DNA from: Melioribacteraceae bacterium
GTDB taxonomy: Bacteria; Bacteroidota; Ignavibacteria; Ignavibacteriales; Melioribacteraceae
Assembly: GCA_030584085.1 (NCBI GenBank)
Contig: CP129490.1
Span: forward strand, 248,001 to 312,000
Length of the DNA: 64,000 nucleotides
Direction of reading: 5' to 3'
Both the position numbers and the translations under genes were made by a program. Positions within the stretch are counted from its first letter, which is position 1; the number at the start of each line of letters is the position of its first letter. The notes below the pieces were generated by a model. It searched no databases and was not told the DNA's origin. It saw only the letters and a program-made list of their open reading frames with translations. Positions 1-8,649 of the stretch are shown in pieces.

Positions 1-267
1 ACCGGTAAGGATGATGCGGTTATAAAATTTTTAGAAGAAAAATCTGATGTTGATAAGTATTTAAAAAATGTATGGAAATTAATTTTACCAACCGTAAAAG
101 AATATCAAGAACGCGGGTTTAAAAATCTTATGATAAATTTCGGCTGTACCGGTGGACAACATCGTTCGGTTTATTGTGCCGAAAAAACTGCAAAATACTT
201 TTTCACCAAACCAAATCTTCAAGTTGATGTTAAACATACAGAGTTAAAAAAACGAGATGAGTTATGA
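1..267 (+). CDS. RapZ C-terminal domain protein (3' end only)
   Basis: The frame is open from base 1 and gives 88 residues before TGA, so the 5' part lies outside the window. The segment GCTGGQHRSV followed by a conserved tyrosine is the hallmark of the RapZ (YvcJ) C-terminal domain. The next gene starts inside its stop codon (ATGA overlap) and encodes a MurU-like nucleotidyltransferase. In Bacteroidetes relatives a RapZ C-terminal domain is often fused to an aminoglycoside-phosphotransferase-like sugar kinase next to such a gene, which would resemble the AmgK-MurU salvage pair. The kinase part is inferred and not visible here. Full-length RapZ, an RNase adaptor, is the alternative. Confidence 0.75.
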   Translation, partial: TGKDDAVIKFLEEKSDVDKYLKNVWKLILPTVKEYQERGFKNLMINFGCTGGQHRSVYCAEKTAKYFFTKPNLQVDVKHTELKKRDEL

Positions 268-959
268 AAGCAATGATTTTTGCTGCCGGTTTAGGAACTC
301 GCCTTCGCCCGCTAACTAATGATAAACCAAAAGCATTAGTTGAAGTAAAAGGGAAATCTCTACTTGAAATTACAATCAACCGCTTAATCGAAAATGAAAT
401 TGATAAAATAATAATTAACGCGCATCATTTTGCTGATCAAGTAATTCAGTTTGTAAATGAGAAAAAATTCAAAGCAAAAATTGTTATTTCTGATGAACGT
501 GATAAGTTATTGGATACCGGTGGCGGGCTTAAAAAAGCAAAGTGGTTTTTCGATGATCAACCTTTCCTTGTGCATAACGTTGATATTGTCTCTGACATAG
601 ATCTAAGAGAACTTTATAATATCCACATAAAAAATAACTCTCTTGCAACCGTAGCAGTTAGAAATAGAAAAAGCTCGAGGTATTTTTTATTTGATAACGA
701 TATGATTTTATGCGGATGGGAAAATGTTAATAAAAATGAGAAGATAATCTCACGAAGACGAAATAATCTAAATCAATTTGCGTTTAGCGGAATTCAAATT
801 ATGAGCCCCAAAATATTCGATTTCTTTCCTAATAAAGATGTTTTCTCAATTATAGATGTCTATTTAACCGCCTCGAAGCATGAGCTAATAAAAGGATATC
901 TGCACAATTATTCATTTTGGCAGGATGTTGGCAAAATTGAAGATCTTAATGGGTTATAA
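264..959 (+). CDS. MurU-like sugar-phosphate nucleotidyltransferase
   Basis: The 231-residue protein opens with the nucleotidyltransferase signature GLGTRLRPLT followed by KPKALVEV (residues about 9-29), which binds the NTP phosphates. The segment HNVDIVSDIDL near residue 105 carries the metal-binding aspartate. Its length matches the short MurU/HddC type rather than the bifunctional GlmU type. Family knowledge suggests transfer of UMP or another nucleotide to a sugar 1-phosphate. MurNAc 1-phosphate is a plausible substrate because of the overlapping upstream gene. The 4-bp ATGA overlap implies translational coupling. The exact sugar cannot be read from sequence. Confidence 0.8.
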   Translation: MKAMIFAAGLGTRLRPLTNDKPKALVEVKGKSLLEITINRLIENEIDKIIINAHHFADQVIQFVNEKKFKAKIVISDERDKLLDTGGGLKKAKWFFDDQPFLVHNVDIVSDIDLRELYNIHIKNNSLATVAVRNRKSSRYFLFDNDMILCGWENVNKNEKIISRRRNNLNQFAFSGIQIMSPKIFDFFPNKDVFSIIDVYLTASKHELIKGYLHNYSFWQDVGKIEDLNGL

Positions 960-1365
960 TTTTTCTATGAAGTTACCACCTACCTCATCTTAATCTCACT
1001 GTACTAGACCCACAAGTTTAAATTTGTGTCAAATTTTGAAACAGTAGCCCAAAATCCTCAAAATGAGACATTAATAATTCATTAAAAAGTTAGAAAATTC
1101 CCCATTTTTAGACATTTTAAGATGGCACATCGGTTGAACAGTATAGAGAAAATGCACCCTCATTTTTAAGACGTAAAAACAAAAAATTCGAACAAACGTC
1201 TGGTTCGTTACTGAGAGGGCGGGAGCATCGGTTGTCTCTTGGCTGGTGGCAGCCGGTAAACTTTCGCCCTACTATTTTTGCCTAACTCCTTCCTTGTAAA
1301 TAATTTAATATTTCCATATTTTTCGGTTCTTTTGAAAAGTTATATTTTAATAAAGGTATATTGTA
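960..1365. other. Gene-free stretch between murU-like gene and rpmH
   Basis: This 406-bp interval has no convincing coding frame. The first 200 bases are AT-rich without clear structure. Bases 1191-1270 hold strong inverted repeats described separately as a candidate minus-strand RNA. The last 90 bases are very AT-rich and presumably carry the rpmH promoter. No DnaA-box cluster (TTATCCACA type) was seen, although rpmH-rnpA often lies near oriC. Confidence 0.7.
1175..1270 (-). ncRNA. Candidate structured small RNA with intrinsic terminator
   Basis: Read on the minus strand, an outer stem AGGGCG (1270-1265) pairs with CGCCCT (1221-1216). It encloses a perfect GGCTG/CAGCC hairpin with a GTGG-complement loop (1254-1241). 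This is followed at 1209-1191 by a 7-bp stem AACGAAC/GTTTGTT with one G-U pair, and then by a T-rich run (complement of 1186-1175). That order is typical of a small RNA or riboswitch-like leader ending in a terminator. No minus-strand gene follows, so a free RNA is more likely than a leader. I could not match it to SRP RNA, 6S, RNase P, tmRNA or a known riboswitch. Folding was done by eye only. Confidence 0.35.
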
Positions 1366-1509
1366 ATGAAAAGAACATTTCAACCAAGCAACAGAAAGCG
1401 TAAAAATAAACACGGATTTCGTGAAAGAATGGCTACCAAAAACGGTAGAAAAGTTCTTTCGAGAAGAAGAGCAAAAGGAAGAAAAAAATTAACAGTTAGC
1501 GACGAATAA
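1366..1509 (+). CDS. rpmH: 50S ribosomal protein L34
   Basis: The 47-residue basic protein starts [19 protein letters not shown] and contains the [11 protein letters not shown] segment, which is diagnostic for bL34, a component of the large ribosomal subunit. The short extension KKLTVSDE after the usual end is common in the group. It is followed four bases later by rnpA, which begins with GTG, in the near-universal rpmH-rnpA-yidD-yidC order. Confidence 0.97.
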   Translation: MKRTFQPSNRKRKNKHGFRERMATKNGRKVLSRRRAKGRKKLTVSDE

Positions 1510-1513
1510 AAAT

Positions 1514-1909
1514 GTGAAGAATCAAGGGTTTTCAAAATCAGAACGCATCAAACGAAAAAATGATTTTGAAAAGGTTTATAGCTTTGGTACTACTGTTTAC
1601 TCTTCCGATAAAAAATTAAAAGCAACATACTTTTTCGATAAAACAAACGAACGCGGCTTAATTAAGGCTGCGTTTGCTGTTCATAAGAGGGCGGGAAAAG
1701 CCGTCTGGCGTAATAGAGTAAAAAGACTTTTAAGAGAATCTTTCAGATTGAATAAAAATTTGTTGTACCAGGCATTGAATTTGGATCAAGGTAATTTACT
1801 GATTGTTTTTTCTCCAAATAATTTTAATGAAAGAACTGAAAAAACGATTCATCTAAAAGATATTATGCCTTCGTTTATCGAGTTGGTTGGCAGAATTAAG
1901 GTCGTTTGA
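1514..1909 (+). CDS. rnpA: Ribonuclease P protein component
   Basis: This 131-residue protein carries the RNR motif region FAVHKRAGKAVWRNRVKRLL, which contacts the RNase P RNA. The protein subunit helps the ribozyme cleave 5' leaders from pre-tRNA. The start is GTG at 1514. The ATG two bases upstream is followed at once by a stop, so it cannot be used. It lies four bases after rpmH and six bases before yidD, and is most likely co-transcribed with both. Confidence 0.95.
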   Translation: MKNQGFSKSERIKRKNDFEKVYSFGTTVYSSDKKLKATYFFDKTNERGLIKAAFAVHKRAGKAVWRNRVKRLLRESFRLNKNLLYQALNLDQGNLLIVFSPNNFNERTEKTIHLKDIMPSFIELVGRIKVV

Positions 1910-1915
1910 ATATAG

Positions 1916-2125
1916 ATGCGTAATATTTTTATATATCTGATTAAGCTTTACCAAAAATTTATTTCTCCTTTATTCCCGCCTTCATGCAGATTTTACCCGA
2001 CATGTTCGGAATATTCGGTTCAAGCATTTAGAAAATATGGTGTTATTAAGGGAGGCGCAAAATCTGTTTGGAGAATTTTAAGATGTAATCCCTTTAATAA
2101 AGGGGGCTATGATCCCATTGAATAA
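1916..2125 (+). CDS. yidD: Membrane protein insertion efficiency factor YidD
   Basis: The 69-residue protein has the family core [19 protein letters not shown] with the conserved cysteines, followed by the typical [18 protein letters not shown] ending. The amino-terminal stretch [14 protein letters not shown] is an amphipathic membrane-associating helix. YidD assists insertion of membrane proteins together with YidC, whose gene follows 14 bases downstream. Confidence 0.95.
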   Translation: MRNIFIYLIKLYQKFISPLFPPSCRFYPTCSEYSVQAFRKYGVIKGGAKSVWRILRCNPFNKGGYDPIE

Positions 2126-2139
2126 AATTTGGAAATATA

Positions 2140-3996
2140 ATGGATAAACAAACAACAGCTGCTTTTGTTTTAATAGGTATCATTTTAGTCGTATGGTTAT
2201 ATTTTAATGCACCCGAACCTCAACCCCAAACCGCTACTACACCGGATACTACAAGCATAATTAATAAACAGCAAAGCGAATCAGTTCTATCCGATGAATC
2301 TGAACAAGAAGTAAATAATGAAATACTTACTCCCGAAGTTATAATCCCGGAACAAGTAATAACAATTGATAACAATCTTTTTAAAGCTGAATTAACTAGC
2401 AGCGGCGGACGAATTAGAAAATTCTACTTAAAAAATTATGCTACTTGGTATCATAGAGATATACCTGAAGACAATTTTTACGATAAACATGTTCAGCTTG
2501 TAAATCAAACAGAAGGCGGCGATTTTAATTTATTGTTTGTTACTAAAAGCGGACAGCTTATTAATACAAAGAATTTACCGTTTACTGCCTCCCTTAGCGG
2601 AAATCAATATGAAATTTCCGAAAATGATTCATTAACTCTAAAGTACACATACTCCTTGGGTGAAGGAAGAGAAATTATAAAATCTTTTACTTTTTACGGA
2701 GATAAATATTCTGCGGCTGTTGATATTGAATTAATAAATCTAGATGACATAGTCAGCAGTTACACTTGTGATTTGATGTGGGAAAATGGAATTAATTTCG
2801 TTGAACAAAATTCTGTAGATGAAGCAAATTATAGCAATGCCTCTGCATTTTCAGGCGGTGAACAAGTAATTGTTGATGCTACCAGTGAAGGAGAAAAATT
2901 AACAAAAGATATCTCCGGTTCTGTTGATTGGATTGGTGTTAAAAATAAGTACTTCGGTATTATAATTGCCCCTGAAAAACCTAATTCTGATGGCGGTGCT
3001 TATTTTGAAGGAACTCATGTCAACACAAAGTATGGTGCAAGAGAGTATTATAGCGCCACTTTAAAAATCCCATTCAAAAATCAGAAACATCAAAAGGATT
3101 CATTCTTACTTTACATTGGTCCCATGGATTATAGTTTATTGCATTCATATAATCGTAACTTCGATGCGATGTATGACTTCGGAAGTATTTTCGGGTTACA
3201 ATTACTAAGACCAATTTCTGAATATATTATTCTTCCTCTGTTTTTATTCTTGCATAACTTTATACCGAATTATGGGTTTGTAATAATTGTGTTTACAATT
3301 ATTATCAAAATAGCATTGTACCCGCTTACCAAACAAAGTTATAAATCGATGAAGCGAATGTCGATGCTTCAACCAAAGATCAAAGAGTTGAAAGAAAAAT
3401 ATCCCGATGATCAGCAAAAAGTGCAGAAGGAAACGATGAAGTTGTATTCAACCTATGGCATTAATCCCGCCGGAGGTTGTTTACCGATGCTGCTTCAAAT
3501 GCCGATTTTATTTGCATTGTTTACTTTCTTTAATGTTACGATTGAAATTAGAGAAGAACCTTTTATTTTGTGGATAACAAATCTGTCATCACCGGATATA
3601 ATTGCCACACTTCCGTTTACGATTCCTTTGTTTGGAGTAGACAAGATCAGTGGACTTGCTCTTCTTCTTGGTATAACAATGTTTCTCCAGCAGAAAATGT
3701 CAATTAAGGATCCGAGCCAAAAAGCCTTAGTTTATATTATGCCGGTTATGTTTACTGTATTGTTTATGAGTTTTCCTTCGGGACTTAATCTTTACTACTT
3801 CATGTTCAACTTATTCTCAATTGCTCAACAGTACTATATCAATAATCATAAGACAGATGAAGAATTAGTTCCGGTAAAAGATCCTAAGAAAAAAGGCGGT
3901 GGATTTATGGCGAGGATGATGGAAGCTGCCGAGAAACAACAGAAGTTACAAAAGGAAGCTACAAGACAATCAAAAAAGAAGACTAAAAAATTCTAA
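2140..3996 (+). CDS. yidC: Membrane protein insertase YidC
   Basis: The 618-residue protein has an N-terminal membrane anchor (about residues 7-25) and a low-complexity linker. A large periplasmic beta domain (about 75-335) follows, typical of Gram-negative YidC. The conserved 60 kDa inner-membrane-protein domain starts near FIPNYGFVIIVFTIIIKIAL and contains INPAGGCLPMLLQMPILFAL. The C-terminus is lysine-rich (KKKGGGFMARMM, SKKKTKKF), as expected for ribosome contact. It inserts inner-membrane proteins alone or with SecYEG. It is the last gene of the rpmH block. Confidence 0.97.
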   Translation: MDKQTTAAFVLIGIILVVWLYFNAPEPQPQTATTPDTTSIINKQQSESVLSDESEQEVNNEILTPEVIIPEQVITIDNNLFKAELTSSGGRIRKFYLKNYATWYHRDIPEDNFYDKHVQLVNQTEGGDFNLLFVTKSGQLINTKNLPFTASLSGNQYEISENDSLTLKYTYSLGEGREIIKSFTFYGDKYSAAVDIELINLDDIVSSYTCDLMWENGINFVEQNSVDEANYSNASAFSGGEQVIVDATSEGEKLTKDISGSVDWIGVKNKYFGIIIAPEKPNSDGGAYFEGTHVNTKYGAREYYSATLKIPFKNQKHQKDSFLLYIGPMDYSLLHSYNRNFDAMYDFGSIFGLQLLRPISEYIILPLFLFLHNFIPNYGFVIIVFTIIIKIALYPLTKQSYKSMKRMSMLQPKIKELKEKYPDDQQKVQKETMKLYSTYGINPAGGCLPMLLQMPILFALFTFFNVTIEIREEPFILWITNLSSPDIIATLPFTIPLFGVDKISGLALLLGITMFLQQKMSIKDPSQKALVYIMPVMFTVLFMSFPSGLNLYYFMFNLFSIAQQYYINNHKTDEELVPVKDPKKKGGGFMARMMEAAEKQQKLQKEATRQSKKKTKKF

Positions 3997-4027
3997 ATTG
4001 TATGTTGGTTTTAGATCGGGTTAACAA

Positions 4028-6721
4028 ATGTTTAAGAAGACGACATTTCTGGTTTTATGTTTAATACTGCCTTCTTTATTTTTTGCTCAAACATCAAAAG
4101 AACTCGATCTAAAACTAATTAAACAAACTCTCCCCTTCGAATTATCATCGTTTCGTTCTGAATATAATCCTCGTGTTGCATTGGCTTTAAGTGGCGGCGG
4201 TGCGCGTGGAATTGCTCAACTTGGTGTGTTAAAAGCTCTTACTGAATCCGGTATTGAATTCGACCAAATTATAGGAACGAGTATGGGCAGTATTGTGGGT
4301 GGATTATATGCAGCAGGTTATTCACTCGATGAACTCGATTCGCTTGTTATAACTGCCCCATGGATAGATTTTTTCTCGTTAGAAGAAACTAATAGAAGAG
4401 AACTTTTCTTGGATCAAAAAGTAACTGAAGATAAAGCTATTTTTGCAATCAGATTGGATGGTTTTGAACCGGTTATTCCCACCGCAATTAATACAGGTCA
4501 ACGTGTTTCAAATTATCTTAATTTATTAAGTCTAAATGCTCCGTTGAATACAGTTTACAACTTTGATGAGTTTTTATATCCATTTAAAGCAGTTAGTACA
4601 AATCTTATAACAGGGGAACCACATGTGTTGAGTAAGGGAACACTCGGCGCTGCGATGAGAGCGAGTTCAAGTGTATCTTTAGTATTGGAACCGGTCCGGG
4701 TTGATAGTTTAATTTTGGTTGATGGTGGTTTAGTGGCAAATGTACCGGTCGAAATTGCTTCACAAACTAATGCCGATTATATAGTCGCTGTTGATGTAAC
4801 AAGTCCATTAAGAACTTCGGAAGAACTTAAGTATCCTTGGGAAATTGCCGATCAATTGGTCAGTATTCCGATGAGATTAATTAATGATGAACATCTAAAA
4901 AATGCTGATGTTATAATTCGTCCTGATATTAATCATCGGAAGAACAATGATTTTACCGAATTAAGAAAGTTGATAGATTCCGGTTATCAATCATCCAGAG
5001 AATCGACAAATATATTAAAAGAAAATATAGAATCACTCACTCTCTCAAAAATCGATATTGATGAAGTGCTTTACTCTAATTTGGAGATTGTTTGTGAAAA
5101 TGTCGATTTAAAAAATTACTTAGATGAACAAATAATTGATGGACAAAACATTTCCGAAAAGGAATTAATTAAAATTATTATAAGCTATCCTGCTCTTGAT
5201 GACTTCAAATCACTCTCGGCAGAAATTGATTCGTTATCATCTAAGCTCATAATAAGTTTTGAAGTGAATCCGGTTGTTGAGAATATTATTATTTCCGGAG
5301 CCAAATTAATAGATGCAGATTCGGTTGTTGCAAAGTCTATGAATTTACGTGGTAAACCGTTCAACAGTAAAAAAATTCTCGAAACTTTTCTAAATATCCT
5401 TAGACATTATAGAACGGAAGGATACTCACTTGTTAGAATAGCAGATTATTTATTTGAGGATAACGTTCTTCGCATAAATGTTGATGAACAGACAATCGAT
5501 AGACTTATTGTTCACGGTAATGAAAAGACCAATGACGAAATTATATTAAGAGAATTACCCTTTAGTGAAGGCGATATCTTTGTGAGGGGAGAAGTAGAAC
5601 AAGGATTAACTAATTTAAGAAGTACCGGGCTATTCGAAAATATTGAACTAAGGATTGAACAAAAAGAAAATCAAAATATTTTGACGGTAGAAGTAAAAGA
5701 AAAGCCATCACTATTATTCCGATTCGGACTAAGATTGGATAATGAATATTTTACACAACCATCCTTCGACATAAGGGAGGAAAATTTACTAGGAACCGGA
5801 ACTGAACTTGGAGCAATTTTTACAGGTGGAATAAGAAATCAATTTGCCGCTCTTGAACTTCGTGCCAATAGAATTTTTAATACGTACTTTACTTATAAAA
5901 TTCAAGCATTTTATAATTCTATTGATATAAACACATATATGGACGACTCAACAAGCACTGAAAAGAGATTTGTAAGAACAAAACTTGGTGAGTATTCGCA
6001 GTCATATTTTGGCGGCTCAATCGGTATAGGAACTCAATTCCAAAAATTCGGCAATATAATTGTCGAAGCAAGATATCAACAAGATAATATAAAAGCGATT
6101 GAACAATTTGCATCGAGCGATGAATACACAACCAATATAGCAGCATTAAAATTTGAGCTGTCAATTGATTCACAAAACAGATATCCTTTCCCAACAGAGG
6201 GAATTTATTTTAACGGATTTTATGAAACAGCACAAACAGCTTTTGGCGGTGATATAGGCTATTCAAAACTTTACTTGGATTATAACAGTTATTTTGCTTT
6301 CACCGACGACCACAATTTAAACCTCAGATTGAAATTTGGTTATGGGGACGAAACACTTCCGCTAAGCCAGCAATTTTCCTTCGGCGGACAAAATTCATTT
6401 TTTGGTTATCGTGAATATGAATATCGAGGCAGACAAATATTAATTTCATCGCTGGAATACCGTTATAAGCTTCCGGTTAAATTTTTCTTCGATACATACT
6501 TTAAAGCAAGGTATGATCTTGGGTCAATATGGGCGCAACAAGAAAATATACGGTTTAAAGATTTACGCCATGGAATTGGCGGCACAATTGCTATTGATAC
6601 TCCGATTGGACCGGCGGAGTTTTCAGTTGGAAGAAGTTTTCTAATTAAAAATGCTCTTCCTAAAAATGTATTAAGCTGGGGAGAAACACATTTCTATTTT
6701 ACGATTGGTTATTACTACTAA
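4028..6721 (+). CDS. Patatin-like phospholipase with POTRA and outer-membrane barrel (PlpD/FplA type)
   Basis: The 897-residue protein begins with a signal peptide ending near FFAQ (residue 21). The patatin domain shows the oxyanion-hole motif SGGGARG (55-61), the nucleophile elbow GTSMG with Ser85, and the catalytic DGG with Asp232. POTRA-like repeats follow (about 410-555), with a C-terminal BamA-type 16-strand barrel ending in FTIGYYY. The family is a type Vd autotransporter. It is expected to hydrolyse phospholipids at or outside the outer membrane. Its stop codon touches the stop of the convergent gene at 6722. Confidence 0.9.
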   Translation: MFKKTTFLVLCLILPSLFFAQTSKELDLKLIKQTLPFELSSFRSEYNPRVALALSGGGARGIAQLGVLKALTESGIEFDQIIGTSMGSIVGGLYAAGYSLDELDSLVITAPWIDFFSLEETNRRELFLDQKVTEDKAIFAIRLDGFEPVIPTAINTGQRVSNYLNLLSLNAPLNTVYNFDEFLYPFKAVSTNLITGEPHVLSKGTLGAAMRASSSVSLVLEPVRVDSLILVDGGLVANVPVEIASQTNADYIVAVDVTSPLRTSEELKYPWEIADQLVSIPMRLINDEHLKNADVIIRPDINHRKNNDFTELRKLIDSGYQSSRESTNILKENIESLTLSKIDIDEVLYSNLEIVCENVDLKNYLDEQIIDGQNISEKELIKIIISYPALDDFKSLSAEIDSLSSKLIISFEVNPVVENIIISGAKLIDADSVVAKSMNLRGKPFNSKKILETFLNILRHYRTEGYSLVRIADYLFEDNVLRINVDEQTIDRLIVHGNEKTNDEIILRELPFSEGDIFVRGEVEQGLTNLRSTGLFENIELRIEQKENQNILTVEVKEKPSLLFRFGLRLDNEYFTQPSFDIREENLLGTGTELGAIFTGGIRNQFAALELRANRIFNTYFTYKIQAFYNSIDINTYMDDSTSTEKRFVRTKLGEYSQSYFGGSIGIGTQFQKFGNIIVEARYQQDNIKAIEQFASSDEYTTNIAALKFELSIDSQNRYPFPTEGIYFNGFYETAQTAFGGDIGYSKLYLDYNSYFAFTDDHNLNLRLKFGYGDETLPLSQQFSFGGQNSFFGYREYEYRGRQILISSLEYRYKLPVKFFFDTYFKARYDLGSIWAQQENIRFKDLRHGIGGTIAIDTPIGPAEFSVGRSFLIKNALPKNVLSWGETHFYFTIGYYY

Positions 6722-7249
6722 TCACTCACGCTCTTTGGATTTTTGAGCTAACAATTCATATTTCTTCTGAAGTTCAAAGTTTTCCACAAGTTTGTAATGC
6801 TCTGCCAATTTTAAATATACCTTGCTTTTCCTGTTTACATGACGTACGGAATCTTCAACAAACTTAATTATATGAGCGTTTAATTCCATTTCAATTTCGT
6901 AGTTGAATAGATTCATAGCTTCGATATACGGAATATAATTTGTGGGATTATTTTGCGCGGCTTTTCTAAAATAATAAAAAGATTTTTCGAGTGATTCTAT
7001 TTTATATGTTAGCGGTTCAAATAATTTTGCAGTCCACATAAAAACTGGATATGAATGCTGTTTAAATTCTTTTGCAATTTTATCGGTGTACATGCAGATT
7101 TCATCTTCTGATAATGCCGGATTTGCAAGTAAAATTTTATATAACTCGATTTCATTAATATTAGATTTTAATGCGAATTGAAAAGCATCAAACAATTCGT
7201 CATTATCATTTGAATTACGAAAAATATCTTCTATCTCTGTTCTTTCCAT
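6722..7249 (-). CDS. Hypothetical helical (TPR-like) protein
   Basis: I do not recognise a named family. The 175-residue protein is predicted to be soluble and alpha-helical. Helical pairs such as ESLEKSFYYFRKAAQNNPTNYIPYIEAMNLF resemble degenerate TPR units, and no signal peptide is present. Its ATG follows the TAA of the upstream PD-(D/E)XK-like gene with no gap, so the two are almost certainly co-translated and may act together. No catalytic motif is visible. Confidence 0.6.
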   Translation of the reverse strand: MERTEIEDIFRNSNDNDELFDAFQFALKSNINEIELYKILLANPALSEDEICMYTDKIAKEFKQHSYPVFMWTAKLFEPLTYKIESLEKSFYYFRKAAQNNPTNYIPYIEAMNLFNYEIEMELNAHIIKFVEDSVRHVNRKSKVYLKLAEHYKLVENFELQKKYELLAQKSKERE

Positions 7250-7741
7250 TTACAATAATTGATTTACAAGATTTGATTTCGTAAAATCCGGAAGTTCATC
7301 TGAAAACTCAATAGTTGAATTTTTATCCCATTGCTTTTCGGTATTCTCTTTAACCGGGTGTTTATTTATAACCGCAAATTTTCTTTCACTTAATTTGTTA
7401 TTTTCATCAAACACAAAAAATGCGATTATCACGTTTGTAGAAAATTTATTTGACCAATTAATGTATGAATCATAAGCTCTTTTGTTTAATATCCACTTTG
7501 ATTTATGTTTGCTTTTCCAATCCAATAAAAATTTCTGTTCACCAATGTTAATTATCAAATCGGGTTTGTCTTCTCCTTTTTCCCAAAGTTTTTCGAATCG
7601 TTTATCCTTCCCAAATTCCTCAAAGTCTATGCCCCACTGGATTAATAAATTTTTTCCATGATTTTCCGCTAAGTCATGCAGTTTATAATTTTTTCTGAAA
7701 TCATCCTTTGATTTGTGAGGTTTGAAATCTAACTTCTTCAT
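7250..7741 (-). CDS. Uncharacterised protein with PD-(D/E)XK nuclease-like core
   Basis: Numbered from the longer start at 7795, the protein shows Glu44 in a helix (DLAENHGKNLLIQWGI), then KPDLIINIG with Asp79, then FLLDWKSK with Asp92 and Lys94. The E-PD-DxK order is the fingerprint of PD-(D/E)XK nuclease folds. The product may cut DNA, or may have lost activity. I chose ATG 7741 (163 residues, MKKLDF) because the longer start leaves only 20 bp to the divergent start at 7816. ATG 7795 (181 residues) remains possible, and neither has a clear ribosome-binding site. It is directly coupled to the helical protein gene downstream. Confidence 0.55.
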   Translation of the reverse strand: MKKLDFKPHKSKDDFRKNYKLHDLAENHGKNLLIQWGIDFEEFGKDKRFEKLWEKGEDKPDLIINIGEQKFLLDWKSKHKSKWILNKRAYDSYINWSNKFSTNVIIAFFVFDENNKLSERKFAVINKHPVKENTEKQWDKNSTIEFSDELPDFTKSNLVNQLL

Positions 7742-7815
7742 AACACGAGAAATTAATAAAAATAACTCAGATATTGAGTATATTTTCGCTTTCAATTTTA
7801 AAATATTTCGAGATA

Positions 7816-8649
7816 ATGATAGAATTAAAAATTGCGATATTAGATCTTTACAACGGTGAAGAAAATCAAGGAATTAGATGCCTTAAGGATTTGATTAAAG
7901 AAGCTGATGAAAGAAATGCTAATCTAAAAATTAATTATGATTTGTTTGATGTGAGATCAAAAAATGAAATCGCCGAATTAGATTATGATATCTACATTTC
8001 ATCAGGTGGTCCCGGAAGCCCGTTCGAAGGTGAGGGAAGTGTTTGGGAAAAGTCTTATTTCAATTTATTATCAAGCATTGATTCGTTTAATAAGTCCGAA
8101 GAAAGAAAGAAACATGTTCTATTCATTTGTCATTCATTCCAGCTAATGGCAAGACATTATGGATTTGCTGAAGTGAAAAAGAGAAATTCTACATCATTCG
8201 GTATCATGCCTATTCATAAAACCGAAGCTGGTTTAAATGAGAAGATTTTCAATAAACTTGGAGTTGTATTTTACGGCGCTGATTTTAGAGAATACCAAGT
8301 TATTCAACCGAATCAAGATGTATTAAAAAATCTCGGTGCCAGGATTATCGCAATAGAAAAAGAACGTCCGCATGTTGATTATGAACGTGCATTGATGGGA
8401 GTAAGAATCTCGGAAGAGATAGTCGGGTTACAGTTTCATCCCGAAGCCGATCCGCCGAGCATGCTTCATCATTTGCATAAACCTGAAAGAAAAGAACAAG
8501 TTGTGAGCAAATTTGGCGAGGCAAAATATTTATCGATGTTAAGTTTAGCGGAAGACCCAAACGCATTGTTGAAAACAAGAAACGCTGTAATACCAACCTT
8601 TTTGGATAACGCCATTGCTAAAAAATTAGCACATGTAAAATTGAATTAA
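7816..8649 (+). CDS. Class I glutamine amidotransferase (GMP-synthase-like)
   Basis: The GATase1 fold is shown by the oxyanion segment SSGGPGSPFEG, the nucleophile elbow FICHSFQ (Cys) and the His-Glu pair in LQFHPEADPPS. These form the Cys-His-Glu triad that releases ammonia from glutamine. No synthetase domain is attached, so it is a stand-alone amidotransferase of the type often mislabelled GMP synthase. I chose ATG 7816 (MIELKIAILDLY) rather than 7774 because the extra 14 residues look non-conserved and overlap the divergent gene. Its stop overlaps that of the convergent histidine kinase by 4 bp. The acceptor substrate is unknown. Confidence 0.75.
   Translation: MIELKIAILDLYNGEENQGIRCLKDLIKEADERNANLKINYDLFDVRSKNEIAELDYDIYISSGGPGSPFEGEGSVWEKSYFNLLSSIDSFNKSEERKKHVLFICHSFQLMARHYGFAEVKKRNSTSFGIMPIHKTEAGLNEKIFNKLGVVFYGADFREYQVIQPNQDVLKNLGARIIAIEKERPHVDYERALMGVRISEEIVGLQFHPEADPPSMLHHLHKPERKEQVVSKFGEAKYLSMLSLAEDPNALLKTRNAVIPTFLDNAIAKKLAHVKLN

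Noticed and set aside
1216-1270. Signal recognition particle RNA, RNase P RNA or tmRNA
   Set aside because: The hallmark sequences (GGAAGG-AGCAGCC tip loop, GAGGAAAGTC, TPsiC arm with CCA end) are absent on both strands.
960-1365. Replication origin next to rpmH-rnpA
   Set aside because: No dnaA gene and no cluster of TTATCCACA-like boxes was found. The gap is better explained by a promoter and a structured RNA.
5919-6194. Antisense frame inside the patatin-barrel gene
   Set aside because: It has no start signal or domain and is a shadow of a real gene with clear family motifs.
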